Assembly (NCBI RefSeq): GCF_963422355.1 | Contig: NC_085095.1 | Location: forward strand, 834,957-898,956 | From: Corticium candelabrum | Taxonomy: Eukaryota; Porifera; Homoscleromorpha; Homosclerophorida; Plakinidae | Direction of reading: 5' to 3' | Length of the DNA: 64,000 bases | Shown here: one piece after another, positions 40,202-52,300 of the stretch | Layout: the number at the start of each line of letters is the position of its first letter | How positions within the stretch are numbered: position 1 is the first letter of the stretch | Notes under the pieces: model-generated | Databases searched by the model: none | What the model was told of the DNA's origin: nothing | The model's input: only the letters and a program-made list of their open reading frames with translations | Made by a program: the position numbers and the translations under genes

Positions 40202-42027
40202 ATGTCTCTCGATTTCCCACGAATACCAGAATTCTCACGGAAAAAGCTAAAGGTTAAGTGTCCTACACAGTGGGAACATCACCGCGGCGGCTGGAAGTAC
40301 GCCGTAAAACTGATCGCGCAACATCTTCACGACGACGAGGGCACCCTGTGCATCAGCTCCGTCGAAGACTACGTCTTGGATGAGGAAACTATCAGTGAGG
40401 CATGGGTTGGGTTCATACATCAGGTGCCCAGAACAAAGCTCAAGTGGTTCCCTGACTTGGAGAGGCTACTTGATAATGATCACTTCAGAGACAACATGCT
40501 TTCAACCTGCAAAGGTCTATTTGTGCTATCGTCCGTCGTAAAGGATTATTTGTTGGCCAACTGGCCTGTTGAGGTCCCCAAAGTGCCCATTGTTAAAGTG
40601 TGGTATCCAGCTACTCCCGGATGGAAAGCGTTCGATTGGACAAAGTTTAGTCAGAGCAATCCGAAGAAGGTGCTCTTTATAGGAGAATATCTCAGAAACT
40701 TCGATGCATTCAATAGACTTCAACTTCCTGGTGGTTACAAGAAGATTCTCCTCAAAGCTCCTGACGTGGATTTCACCAAGTTGGGAGTAACATTCAACAG
40801 TGAAGTCACATTGATAGAGCGCGTTTCTGACGAGGAATATGACACACTGCTGGAAGAAAGTATTGTCTTTCTCAATCTTTTTGACGCACCAGCTAACACT
40901 ACAGTCATTGAATGCCTAACACGCAACTGTCCTATAGTTGTGAATCGCCTACCGGGTCTAGAGGAGTATCTGCAGCCTCAATATCCATTGTTTTACAACA
41001 CCCTGGATCAAGCTGCAGAGATGATCACAAGTAATGATATCCTGATAAAGGCTAGAACATTTATGCAGCATGATCATCCCACTAAGAAGCTGCTCAGTCG
41101 TTCGGCCTTCCTCTATCAGCTTCAAAATTGCAGCATCTATCGATCACTACCTATCCCACCATCTCAACATGCACTACCTCTTCAGAAGACATTCACCGTC
41201 ACAATTGTGATATGTTCCTATAATCGAGTTCATAACATGCAAAGGCTCTTCCAAAAGCTGATTGAGCAAGAACTAGAGACTTCTCAAACATTCGAGGTTA
41301 TTCTGTGGAACAACAACTTTGACAAGCGACAGGAGCTAAGGAAAATAACTAAGCCATTTCGTGATCATCTTAATATGAAAATCATTGACAGTACTGAAAA
41401 CTTCTACTGCATCATCCGTCTGGCAGTCGTCCATCTAATGCGCAGTGATATAATGCTCATTTGTGATGATGATGTCATCCCACAGAAATCGTTTGTTCAA
41501 CGATTCCTACACAAGTATGAACAGTATGGACGGGATTCAGTCCTCTGCTGCAGAGGACACACATTCCAGAACCACCAGCTGAATGAAGAAAACCCAGAAG
41601 AGTGCTGGCAAGACTATGAACATCTTCAATTTCATACAGAAAAGCAAGAGGATCAACAGGTGTGTAAATCAATAAATTTAAACTTGGTCAATCCCTTCAA
41701 TGTTTAATTAAATTTGTTTCACTCCAGATTCACTTCTTGCACGCAGACTCATGTCTTATCCCACGTCATGTACTGCTAGAGGCAATGAAGTATGACTTGC
41801 CTTACAGAGAAATTATCCTCGTTGATGATTATTGGCTGTCTTTCGTCTTCTCTCACCTTCTGCGTCTCAAAATCTGGAAAATCCGATCAGACGACATCGT
41901 ACAACAGACCTCGGACGCCGACGACGAAAGTGTGGCTCTCTACCACAACCCAGACGTCAGAGAACAACGCATTCGATTCTACATCTACCACATGCGTCAA
42001 GGATGGCCCAACAACGTTCCTCTCTAG
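40202..42027 (+). CDS. Two-domain glycosyltransferase, copy 2 (GT-B-like plus GT-A)
   Basis: Two exons, 40202-41659 and 41728-42027, total 1758 nt and 585 residues, starting at ATG 40202. The N-terminal 320 residues have GT4-like features: VWYPATPGWKAF, KKVLFIGEYLRNF, then SDEEYDTLLEESIVFLNLFD and NTTVIECLTRNCPIVVNRLP, which contains the donor-site glutamate. The C-terminal GT-A domain has VTIVICSYNRVHNM, FEVILWNNN, LICDDDVIPQ (DxD site) and LVDDYWLSFVFS. Both catalytic halves look intact, unlike the copy at 38013. The polyadenylation motif AATAAA lies at 42139-42144. Its placement beside a sugar aminotransferase and a sulfotransferase suggests a surface polysaccharide role. Confidence 0.82.
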
Positions 42028-42200
42028 CATCAAAATGACGGAATCGATTTTGTAGCTTTATACGTAGTCTGCACGCGTAGAAGCTAAAATATCATGCGAC
42101 ATATTTATTTTAAATACATTCATAGGAGATAAAACAATAATAAATCTGTGGCACTCACCGTGCACTGCATATGTTCTAACGGCTGGTAAATCCCCGGATA

Positions 42201-42998
42201 ATGGTTTGGTGGTTGGCATGGCACAGACTTATTTCGTTTCTCCAGTTTCTTTGGGACTCGATGAATAACTGGCATGGCTTATCAGGACGGAGACTGCTAG
42301 TACTGAGCTCGGGTCGGTCTGGTTCTACCTTGATGAGACAATACTTGAACTGTCATCCGGGAATTCGACTGTATGGGGAGCTGCTGGAAGAAGAAGATTC
42401 CAAGAGTATCTCCAGAGATGCAGACGACCTTATTACGTATGTGACCGCCAGTTTGGCGTCTCTGCGAGGCTTGTTTCGCTTTTGGCCTTTCGTTTCCTAC
42501 ACTGGCTTTAAAGTGTTTAATGAACAACTGGTTAGAACGGGCATTGATATTTCTCACCTCATCAGGCGTCTCAACAATCCCAGGGTGATTGTTTTATATC
42601 GAAGGGACTTGCTCGAGACTTACGTCTCACTGGAAATTGCTTTCAGGAGTGGCTGCTGGTACACAGGAACGAAGTCAAACGCCATAGCAGTCGATGTCGA
42701 ATGGGACGAGCTCGTTCAGTTTGTTGACACAGAGAGGCAGCGATGGAAATCCAGTTTGAATGGCTTGCGAGACTACAAGGACGTTGTGTTTGTCACATTT
42801 GAGGAGTTGACTAAACATCGAGACGAAACTATGAATAAAATATTTCAGTTTCTTGATCTTTCGGAGGTTCCCGTGGCTGCCGAATCGATACGTCAGAATC
42901 CGCTGCCGCTTGGGGAGAAAATACGCAACTTTGACTACATTCACAAACAAATGCATAAAAAAGGAGATAACTTTCAATTACATTTGTCTATACAGTAA
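42201..42998 (+). CDS. PAPS-dependent sulfotransferase-like protein
   Basis: A single exon of 265 codons from ATG 42201. The N-terminus (VWWLAWHRLISFLQFLW) could be a short signal anchor placing the enzyme in the Golgi. LVLSSGRSGSTLMRQYL is the 5'-phosphosulfate-binding loop. VIVLYRRDLLETYVSLEIA fits the 3'-phosphate-binding segment with its conserved arginine and serine. YGELLEEE and VTFEELTKH are also typical of the Sulfotransferase superfamily. It would transfer sulfate from PAPS, likely to a carbohydrate given the neighbours; the acceptor is unknown. AATAAA at 43073-43078 is a good polyadenylation signal. The gene ends 102 bp from the convergent end of ARMC2. Confidence 0.82.
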   Translation: MVWWLAWHRLISFLQFLWDSMNNWHGLSGRRLLVLSSGRSGSTLMRQYLNCHPGIRLYGELLEEEDSKSISRDADDLITYVTASLASLRGLFRFWPFVSYTGFKVFNEQLVRTGIDISHLIRRLNNPRVIVLYRRDLLETYVSLEIAFRSGCWYTGTKSNAIAVDVEWDELVQFVDTERQRWKSSLNGLRDYKDVVFVTFEELTKHRDETMNKIFQFLDLSEVPVAAESIRQNPLPLGEKIRNFDYIHKQMHKKGDNFQLHLSIQ

Positions 42999-43100
42999 CG
43001 TGATGCTATAGCATGATGTACATCTGGTATCATATGTACAGTATGTGTGTACAGTATATGCTTATTGTTTTCAATAAAAACATGCGCGATAAGTTATTAT

Positions 43101-45242
43101 TTATATCGGTTCAAGCTCCCTATAACATGACTGTATCCTAGCCAGTAGACTTTGAGCTACAGGACAAAACTCCTCTGTCCAAGTCTGACGTAGAAAGTCC
43201 TGCACATCTTTGCTGACATCTCCGGGTAGTGACAATGCAGATTCTTCGTCTAGAACACACACAATAAGAAGGTCACCTGTTTTATTTACAAGGAATAAAC
43301 AGACAGAGTAAGAAGAGTCACGAAGTAAGATGCTCACTCATGCTACATCCGGTTTCATAGTGCAGACCTGAAGCAACCCAGACAAGGCCGAAGGCCATTC
43401 AACTGACAATACCACTAACCCCGATGATACATTTGATTGATACACTTCTGGATAAATAGAAAGACCAGAGCAAAGGCTTTATATCAGAAAGTACTCTCGA
43501 CGAGGGCATTCCAACAAGTACCCAAAACCTCATTCATTTGGTTCTAGTTTTCTCATAAATTTTCTATTGTGGTTAATGTATTTCTTCAATTAAATCCTGC
43601 CCTTGTTTAAACGCCACCGCTGAGAGTACATATAAAATATAAACACCGCCCTAGAATAAACACCACATTTTATCTATTGCTCAAATTTTGAAGGACAAAT
43701 CGTACGACTTCTTCTGAGGCATACATGGGGCAAACAATTCTTTACACTACTCAATACTGTTTCACCACATGATGTCTCAAAGTGTGACATGCATCCAGTA
43801 TGGTAAGTGTTGTTGTCTTGAAAAGGTGTCAAACCTACAGTGTGACACTCCCAAAGCACGGACAGAGAGCCTTAACAAATAAAAGACCGCCCTCGAATAA
43901 ACACTGCCCTCATTTAAATGCCGCAGTTGAAGCCCTAGCTAAAAATGCCGTGGCGTTTAATCGAAGAAATAGGGTACAGTAGCAATGTGTACTACACTAA
44001 AGTCTGAACAGACTTAAAGCAGCGCGCATGAAAATCAGAAATTAGGATAACATAGAAGCAGGCAAAAGACTGAAATATGTTAGCCTGTCTACTAGACATG
44101 GACCAACTTCAACCTACAGCCTTAATCACCTCTGTGACACAGCAGATTGCAGCCAATCTGACAGTGACAATTGCAGTCTAAGAGCATGTTCACACCGGGC
44201 CTAATCATGATTAGTTTTAAACAAAAAAAAATTATAGATAAATTAATTAGTTATTATTTATTTAACAAAATAAGTTGTATTATTACATTTTTAAAGTGTG
44301 TAACATGCTAGGTGACCATGCAAGCGTGCGCTACAGCCTTATTTACATTAGAATCCAGAGTGAACATCATTACAATCTATTCGGTTTGTCCACTAGTCTT
44401 TACACTCAAATACGTTATAAGTAAATAAATAAATAAATAAAAATAATTAGACTAAATTCATTCTAAATTAATTTAGAATTATGATTCAAAATTATAATTC
44501 TATAATTCATCATTTAGAATTACTAATCATAATTCTAACGCCATTCTAACACCCTAAAAAGTAGTATTACATATAAAGAGTAGTATTACAACCACATTAG
44601 TGGCGTTAGTAGTTGCACCTGACTTTGGCACGTGAGGTTAACTGCAAGAAGAGCATGCCGCCGATGTTTCTGATGTGCTGTTGTGTGTTTAAAAGTAGAA
44701 ATGCAGCAACAATATGGCGACGTATATGGAAGCGCAGGGCAGATGTAAACTACATGAGTGCCTCTACATGTGACAACTTCCTGCCGTCTCTGAAGGAGCT
44801 GCCTGAGAAAGCAAACTAAATGTTTCTCTCTTCAAAACCTAAAGCAATGGATTTGTCAAGACAATTCACACGAATTCTTGCTGGATATGACTGATGAAAA
44901 CTGTCAAGGCTAATTACACTCATGCGCCCACGTGACTTACTAATCATAGTTAGCGGTGTGAACGCGCTTGCGCTAATGTTGGCCTAATCATAGTTAGTCC
45001 AGATGTCGGTGTGAACACGCTCTAATACAGGCATTGTGTAAGTTGAGTATAACACCACGTTTACATTGGTACTGCAGAACGGAGCTGGTCCGTCGTGATT
45101 TGACACATTTTTGTACCAGTTTGTTCCAAGCCAGGATGGCCACGTTTACACTACAGTAGGGCAATGCTGGCCGAGTAGGGCAGGACATGATCAACTTCGG
45201 TCGTAAAGAATAAATGGAAAGAAATGCAACATCAAGCAATAA

Positions 45243-45273
<31 letters not shown>

Positions 45274-47968
45274 AATTATCGAATTGGCTAGTCATTGATC
45301 GCCGTATGGACTACACGGAAACATTACCCCGCTGGGCTCACCTGCCGGGTTGGTGGGCACCCAGATGGGGGTAAAGACCCCACTTGCCCATTATGGAGGG
45401 GCATAACAACACATAATAATAATTCACAGGCGGTTGCTCACTGAGCAACCGCCTGTGGACATGAAAGAGACCTACGGATGGCTAAAGGCAGCAAATCTTC
45501 CTGCTGCAACTGAGGGACTGGTTGTTGCCGCTCAAGACCAAGCTCTTTGGACTCGGTACTATGAGCGCAAGATTCTACATCGTGATGTCAGTCCTACTTG
45601 CCGCATGTGCAGTGTAGGCCTGGAAACAGTCGACCACATTGTGGCAGGCTGTAGTGCTTTGGCACCGACGGACTACACTGATCGACACAATCAGGTGGCA
45701 TCCATCATTCACTGGGATGTTTGTCGCCATTTTGGGGTTCCAGTGGAGAGCAGATGGTACCGGCATCATCCTGATAGGCTTGTGCAGACGGATGACATTA
45801 CTATGATGTGGGATACCACCATCCCCACTGCCAGGAAGATCAAAGCCAATCGTCCAGACATCTGTCTCAGAAATAGGAAGACAAACACTTGTCTTCTTAT
45901 TGATATCAGCTGTCCTGCTGATGGCAACATTGGCAAGAAACATGCTGAGAAGTTGGCGAAGTACAGCGACTTGCGAGTGGAGATAAGTCGCATGTGGCAT
46001 TGTCGAACACTGGTGGTTCCGGTGGTCTTGGGAGCTTTGGGCACAGTGCACGCAGGTATTGCACGGTGGCTGGACATTATTCCAGGTCATCACAACCTGC
46101 AACACTTACAGAAAACAGTGCTTCTGGGATCTACTCGGATCCTTCGTAAAGTCATGTCTTCTTTCTAGACAGCTGTGATGGTCTAAGTACTTCTGAAGCA
46201 GGGTTTGCTTCCAGTACTTGTAATAGACCTTACAAACCAGACTGATCTGGTTGAGCACGACACACATAATAATAATTAATAGAGATTTGGTGAAAAAGAC
46301 AGGTTAGGAGAAACAGAGAGTTGCAACCTTCCAACTGGATCTCTATTTCATCCTTACCCCACAGTGAAATTAGTTTCACAGCATCTATGTCCATCCACGC
46401 CATCATATACAAGGAACAATACTGAGAAATGCGCATGTGAAATGAAGGAAGAGGGATAACGCGGTTGCAGCACGGTTTACATGGTTGTTGAAGCTGAGTC
46501 AAACTGAGTTGATCCGTGCCTGCTCAGTTTTAATAACAAACTGTGCTGGCTCGGATTGGCTCGATTTCCACTTGGTACAGTTGTGTTTACACTGTGTAGC
46601 TAGAACGTGTCAAACCGTGCCGAACAGTGCTGGCTTGGTTATCAGTGTCAATGTAAGACACCCAACACAAACACATGAAGTAAACTACATAAACTTGAAA
46701 CATACCTAGTTGCTCACTTAGAATGTCCATAAGACTGATAACTTGATCATTGCCAAACCATTCATCAGATGATGACATCTTGACACTATCAGAAAAATAC
46801 TTTCATCATCTATTTGGTCATGTGTACGCAGTAGGCAAAGTGAGTCGTCTAGTTGTACGTACATCATGTGACCGTCTTCACTACTGTACCCTAGCGTTTC
46901 ATGCCTCAGGTAATCAACTCAATGTATGTATACAAGGCAGAACACTGTGCTATGTGTATTGTACCTGAAGTTTGATAAAACTTTGCAGACCAAAGACCCA
47001 AGCATCCAATCAAATTGACCAAAGTCTCTCAAAATGTCAATCAGTCTAGAAAAAATGCAATGAAAATGAGGCAATACTACCTTACCAGATCCGAGTTGTT
47101 ACTTTCGAACGCCATCTTCATCTTGCAGTGTTTTCCAATTCTCTGAATCAGCCATCATATTGACCAACACCCCACACGACGAGTACACCACGTCTCTTCG
47201 ACCAGAGTCCAACACAGTCAGTAGCATACGATCCACTGCAAACACAAACTGTCAGTACCGACTCGACTGCTTCACAAAGAGATCAAACCTTGCCGAGACG
47301 CCAAAATTTGTCTCACTTCTTTCGATCTCGTCAAGTTGCCAAACACTCTAAACGCTTCAATCATTGCATCCATGCTTTGGGACAATAACACATCAACAAG
47401 CACTACACAGTAAAGCAATGAAATACACCAAATTAGATACTAATGATTCAATGACTCGACACTGAACTCACAGTCGGTGATAACAAGTTGGTGCTTGGCA
47501 ACAGCAGTGCCACTAATGCCATAGAACGATAGATTATTGATTGTAGCCACTGCATTCAGCACAAGCTCTTCACACATGGACACGTCCTTATAGCCTTCAC
47601 AGACCCATAGACAGCATATTAAGTAAGACACTATTGAATGTATACTCCCACAAAATTACCTAGTAGTCGAATGAGGTTTTCTACACAAGACTCAGATAAA
47701 GCAAGAGCTGATCCAACGTTAGGGTGAACTGCAAGATTAGCAATAACACGAACTAGCTGTGAGTAAAAAATGTGTTAGCCACACATGGTTAGAGTTAGAC
47801 TGAAAAGATGCTTACACACCTTTACCAGCACATCCTCGGTTGGTGAGAGTTTGTTTGTGTTGCTAACATCCTTGTCATCCTTGTCGTTATGTAAGTTGCC
47901 TGATGCCTAGAAAGAAATAAGCATGCACTCAGTGCTACATCATTTGTGAAAACACTCACTCACAGTCA

Positions 47969-48036
<68 letters not shown>

Positions 48037-49197
48037 CACACACACATACGTGTACGCGTGCACACACACACACACACACAAATGGACAAATGTTGAGCCC
48101 TCCACATCGTTCAACGTCAACCATAGGGTCAGTTACGGAGATAGCTCCCCTGCCTCTAGAGACAGGAGCCCCATGCGCTACGTGGAGGCTTAAGGGCCAG
48201 CGCTACAATCCACCAGGAGCTTGGCCGAAGTCATTGCACTGACAATGGCTCAGCTCTGAGTCTGGACACCAAAGCCCACGTACTTGTCTGGGTATGATGT
48301 TACTGCCAAGCCTGCGGTCATGTCCACCACAGTCAGTGACCAGGTACTCATTTATACTCTTGAGTCAAGAGAAGCAATCATGTGTAAGTTTCTTGCTTAG
48401 AGGAGCACTTCACCCATTAATGCACGCGCAGTAGACGTTAACGTACGTTAAGGCCTTGGGCTGCGGACCGAATGCTTGCTGTGTTGCGTGGCATATTGCT
48501 TTGATCTTGCTTTCTGAGGCCAACTACGAGAGCACACAAGAGATGGGTCTAGACGCTTCAGGTGACTCTAACAGTGAAAGAGAACAGGTTACAGTTCATA
48601 AGCAACTCAGTCGTTCGTCCATTGTAGACTCCACATGATCATCTTCAGTGACTTGCAATCGCTCGGTCTTTTGCACTTTCCTCCGTGTTTTTTCTACGAA
48701 TGGAGGCCATACTACAGTACAAAAGGGCTTGCGTGATGCAGAAAACACACGGAAACATGCGACATCGCACATAATCACGTGACACAAAGTGCCTTCATTC
48801 TACAGCCGAACCATCGCCGTATGTGTGCTTTTCGCCATCGATTGAAGGTGAGTCAGTGATGTGAAACCACATTTTACTTTCGCCTAAGCAAATATCAAAG
48901 TTTACACGAAGTGGTAAAACGAAACCTACACATAATGGACGTTATTTTTGAAGAAATGTCTCACACGATTTTGTTTTTTGCATTATCATAATGCTCAGCT
49001 ATCGAGTTTGCTCTGAGATAGTGCCAAACTTCCCAACTTGAAAAAAGACCAGAAACGATTAGGTAATGCGCGTGTGTCAATCGGGGAAGTGCCCCTTTAA
49101 GGAATTACGTCGTCACTGTGACTTGAACCTGCAACCCCGCAACGTCTCAGATATTTGCATTCTCCAAATGCACTCTCTAACCAATTGAGCTACAGCA

Positions 49198-49260
<63 letters not shown>

Positions 49261-49264
49261 GACA

Positions 49265-49330
<66 letters not shown>

Positions 49331-52300
49331 AAAAACAGCTAGCAAACGCTGCTCACTCTGTCGTATTCAGTACGTTAAGTTACTCTGATACAAACCTCTT
49401 CATCCAATTTGATGTAAACTTCAAAAACGTGCAATAGAGGCTCCATACAACAACAAGTGAAATAAAGCATAGACCGAGCTGTGTCGTCTCGTCTTGTTAG
49501 ATTTCCCAATACAAAGCACAGTCGAACAACTAGATCCTGCCAGAGTACAACAATTGTGACAACTGCATCAATACAAATGTCCATTATGTGTCTACATGAT
49601 TCGTGATGTGTTGTAACAAAAGTTTCAGAATAGACTGCAACGATCCTGGACGTTGACATAAAACCATCTTACAACTTGAATGCTGAGTCAATTTACTACA
49701 AGACATCTACCGTCATGAGTTACACACATCATATAATAAGTTAATATCTTGCCTGAAAATTCGTGAAATGTTTAGCATAAGATCAGCATCGTCTCCAAAC
49801 GTGTCCATCAATGGACAAAGATTCTCAATTACGGCTCCAGAAAGAAAGTTATTTCTATGATCACTAACGTCTGCTAGATTCCGAAGAGTTGCGGTCACCT
49901 ATACAAATTCATCAACATCATATTAAATTTCAATACAGTCACTAGATTCATAAAGTGTATTCTACAGTAAGTGGTGACAGTCATATGACTATATGTTTGT
50001 TTGCTGTTTGTCTGCTTATTGATATTAAAGATATTTTAAACTTTGTAGACAAGGCCGCATCAAAAATTGTCAGCTTAGGGTAACCCGCCTGCCCGCTGGT
50101 AGTTTTTTGCACATGCACATACCAAGAAATAAAATGTCTTCTGTTGCTCTGTGCGTATGTGTCCAAGAGAGCACGCATTTTGAGAGATGGCAAGATTCTT
50201 CGTGTGTCTGGGAACTGTAGACTTCGTGAGGTATTGCAGGAGGTTGGATTAGGTGATTGGGTGGACGACGTACACAGCGTGCAAACTGCGACCACAGACA
50301 CTTCCTCCAAACAAGACGTGGAGTTAGATGTTGACGTGTAGCTCCATGCCAAGTTTAAGCGTCGATGCGTGTACTTCCTTTTGAGGTATCGGTCAGAAAC
50401 AGAATGTATGTCCAGTCTAACATCTGACAGATTTCAAACCTTCCTGCCTTATAGTAGGTGATCTTTTTAGCTCTAGTACCCATGTTGACTTTGTGTTGTC
50501 AGGTTGTCAAATGTCGATGGTAAAACCATATCAGACATAGATATAAAAAAAAATAAAATTCCGCCCGCCTATCTTTTTCCGCTGCTTGTTATCCCAATCA
50601 GACAATTTTTTTGGTGCGGCCCAATAAAAACACAAACATTATTTGATCTGCATCTATTACGTCTACAGATCAGCTGCCTGACCCTTGTAGTATTTACTCA
50701 TTAAAATATGTTGGAAGCATACAAAGCATGCATATTCACAATAGCTAAATGTACAACAAAACTGTTAGAGTGTATATGTATTCAATGTTACTGCTTACGT
50801 TCAGTGTCGACATCTTCAACGTCGTTTGTAAGTATGCTACACTAGTAAAGTTCAAGGCCCACTATAATTAATCTGAGCTCATCTGAATAATCCCAACGTG
50901 ACATCTGTTTGATAACATAACATACAACAGATCCATGATCAAGAAAAACGGCTCTATGATGTCACCACCTCTTGAACGTTATGGCTGTGATGCTAATGCC
51001 AAAAAGATTTGTTGCTACTTGAATAAACAATAGGTAATAACTTGATGTACATGCATCATTAGTAGCTGTTTGAATGGCTGTGCTAAAGAGACTAAGATGA
51101 TTTCACTGCTCTCAGATATCATCACGTTCTAGTGGAAAATCATGCACCGATCAACTGTTTGATGTGCAACTGTTATAATCTGCTGTGCTACAGTATTGTA
51201 CTGCATATTATAATCTGCTGCGCTACAGTATTGTACTGCATATTTACATAAATATTATGTAGGTCACATGCACTGTAGTACATATAAATATGTATCTTAT
51301 ACATCATGACTAGTAACAGAAACTGTGTTTCCACCCTCACTTCCATCCACAGCTATGAACCGTTTGAAAAGCTGCACCCAACACATAAGTACTTGCAATC
51401 AACTGTATGCATGCATGTTACATATAACACTCACAGCAAATATACTAACTAGATACAAATTTGATATTAATATCTTTTCTATTCAGCGACAAATAAGTCT
51501 GTTGATTTAATGAACTCTTCTAATTGAAACCATGGCTCTACCACCTGTCTATCTCCTTCCTTGTCTATTCATTCCCTGCCTGACTGTCCCCAACCAGTCA
51601 ACGTTTACATGTCATGTTTAATGCTTTGTATATACTAAACTACCCATACTACCGTATATTCACTAACCTGGACCAATAGAGACCCTGTATATGTACTCAA
51701 TGATGTTCTATCGCTTTGTGATACCTAGACATAACACAACTATATCAACCACTATGGTTCAGTCTCAAACGATTTCTTACTGTGTTGATGGTAGCTACGA
51801 GTTCTGACAGTGCACTAATGCCGTCCTGCTCTCCTAATTCTTTTTGTATCTGTGTATTGCCTGACAACAATTTTAGAGCGCCCACACAATAGACCAATGC
51901 TTCGCAATACGTGACTGGATCAGACATTCGTACCACAGCAAGCATATTACCTGTAACAGACATACAGTATGGTACACTGAACACTCTTGATTACTTGGAA
52001 TTAGACCGTCTGGAAATTTTTGTATCATAAACTTGACAAATTTTGCTATAGAAATCTGTGTACAAGGTTTTATGTACAGCTACTCCACAACACTGTGAAT
52101 TCATAAAAAGCCTGCAAGTTCAGTGAGTAGTGTGACACAACAAAAACATTTGTTTACATGATAACTTGACATATGATACTAAAATGCGTACATGTGACAC
52201 CGTGGATCTCTAAATTGTTGCACAAAGGTCCAATGACAGCACACTATTCTTGCTAAGTTTGATATTAATGGGAAGAAAATTGACCACAACGTCTTATTTT

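Larger units (their letters stand above)
45410..46276 (+). mobile_element. 5'-truncated non-LTR retroelement fragment within an ARMC2 intron
   Basis: The sequence CACATAATAATAATT occurs at both ends of the fragment (45410-45424 and 46262-46276), as the 3' tail repeat or as flanking target sequence. Between them lies one open frame of more than 240 codons (45434-46168). It is oriented opposite to ARMC2. Confidence 0.6.

Noticed and set aside
36549-42998. Bacterial contamination or a prokaryotic operon
   Set aside because: The glycosyltransferases have GT-AG introns and adjacent ZMPSTE24 and ARMC2 exons are animal genes on the same contiguous DNA.
46485-46709. Plus-strand ORF near the ARMC2 3' part
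   Set aside because: It lies in repetitive DNA with GTTTACACTG motifs and has no recognisable domain; the ARMC2 exon at 46706 ends in the opposite strand.
49107-49200. A tRNA gene on the minus strand
   Set aside because: A and B boxes are present, but the acceptor and anticodon stems do not form; a SINE head fits better.
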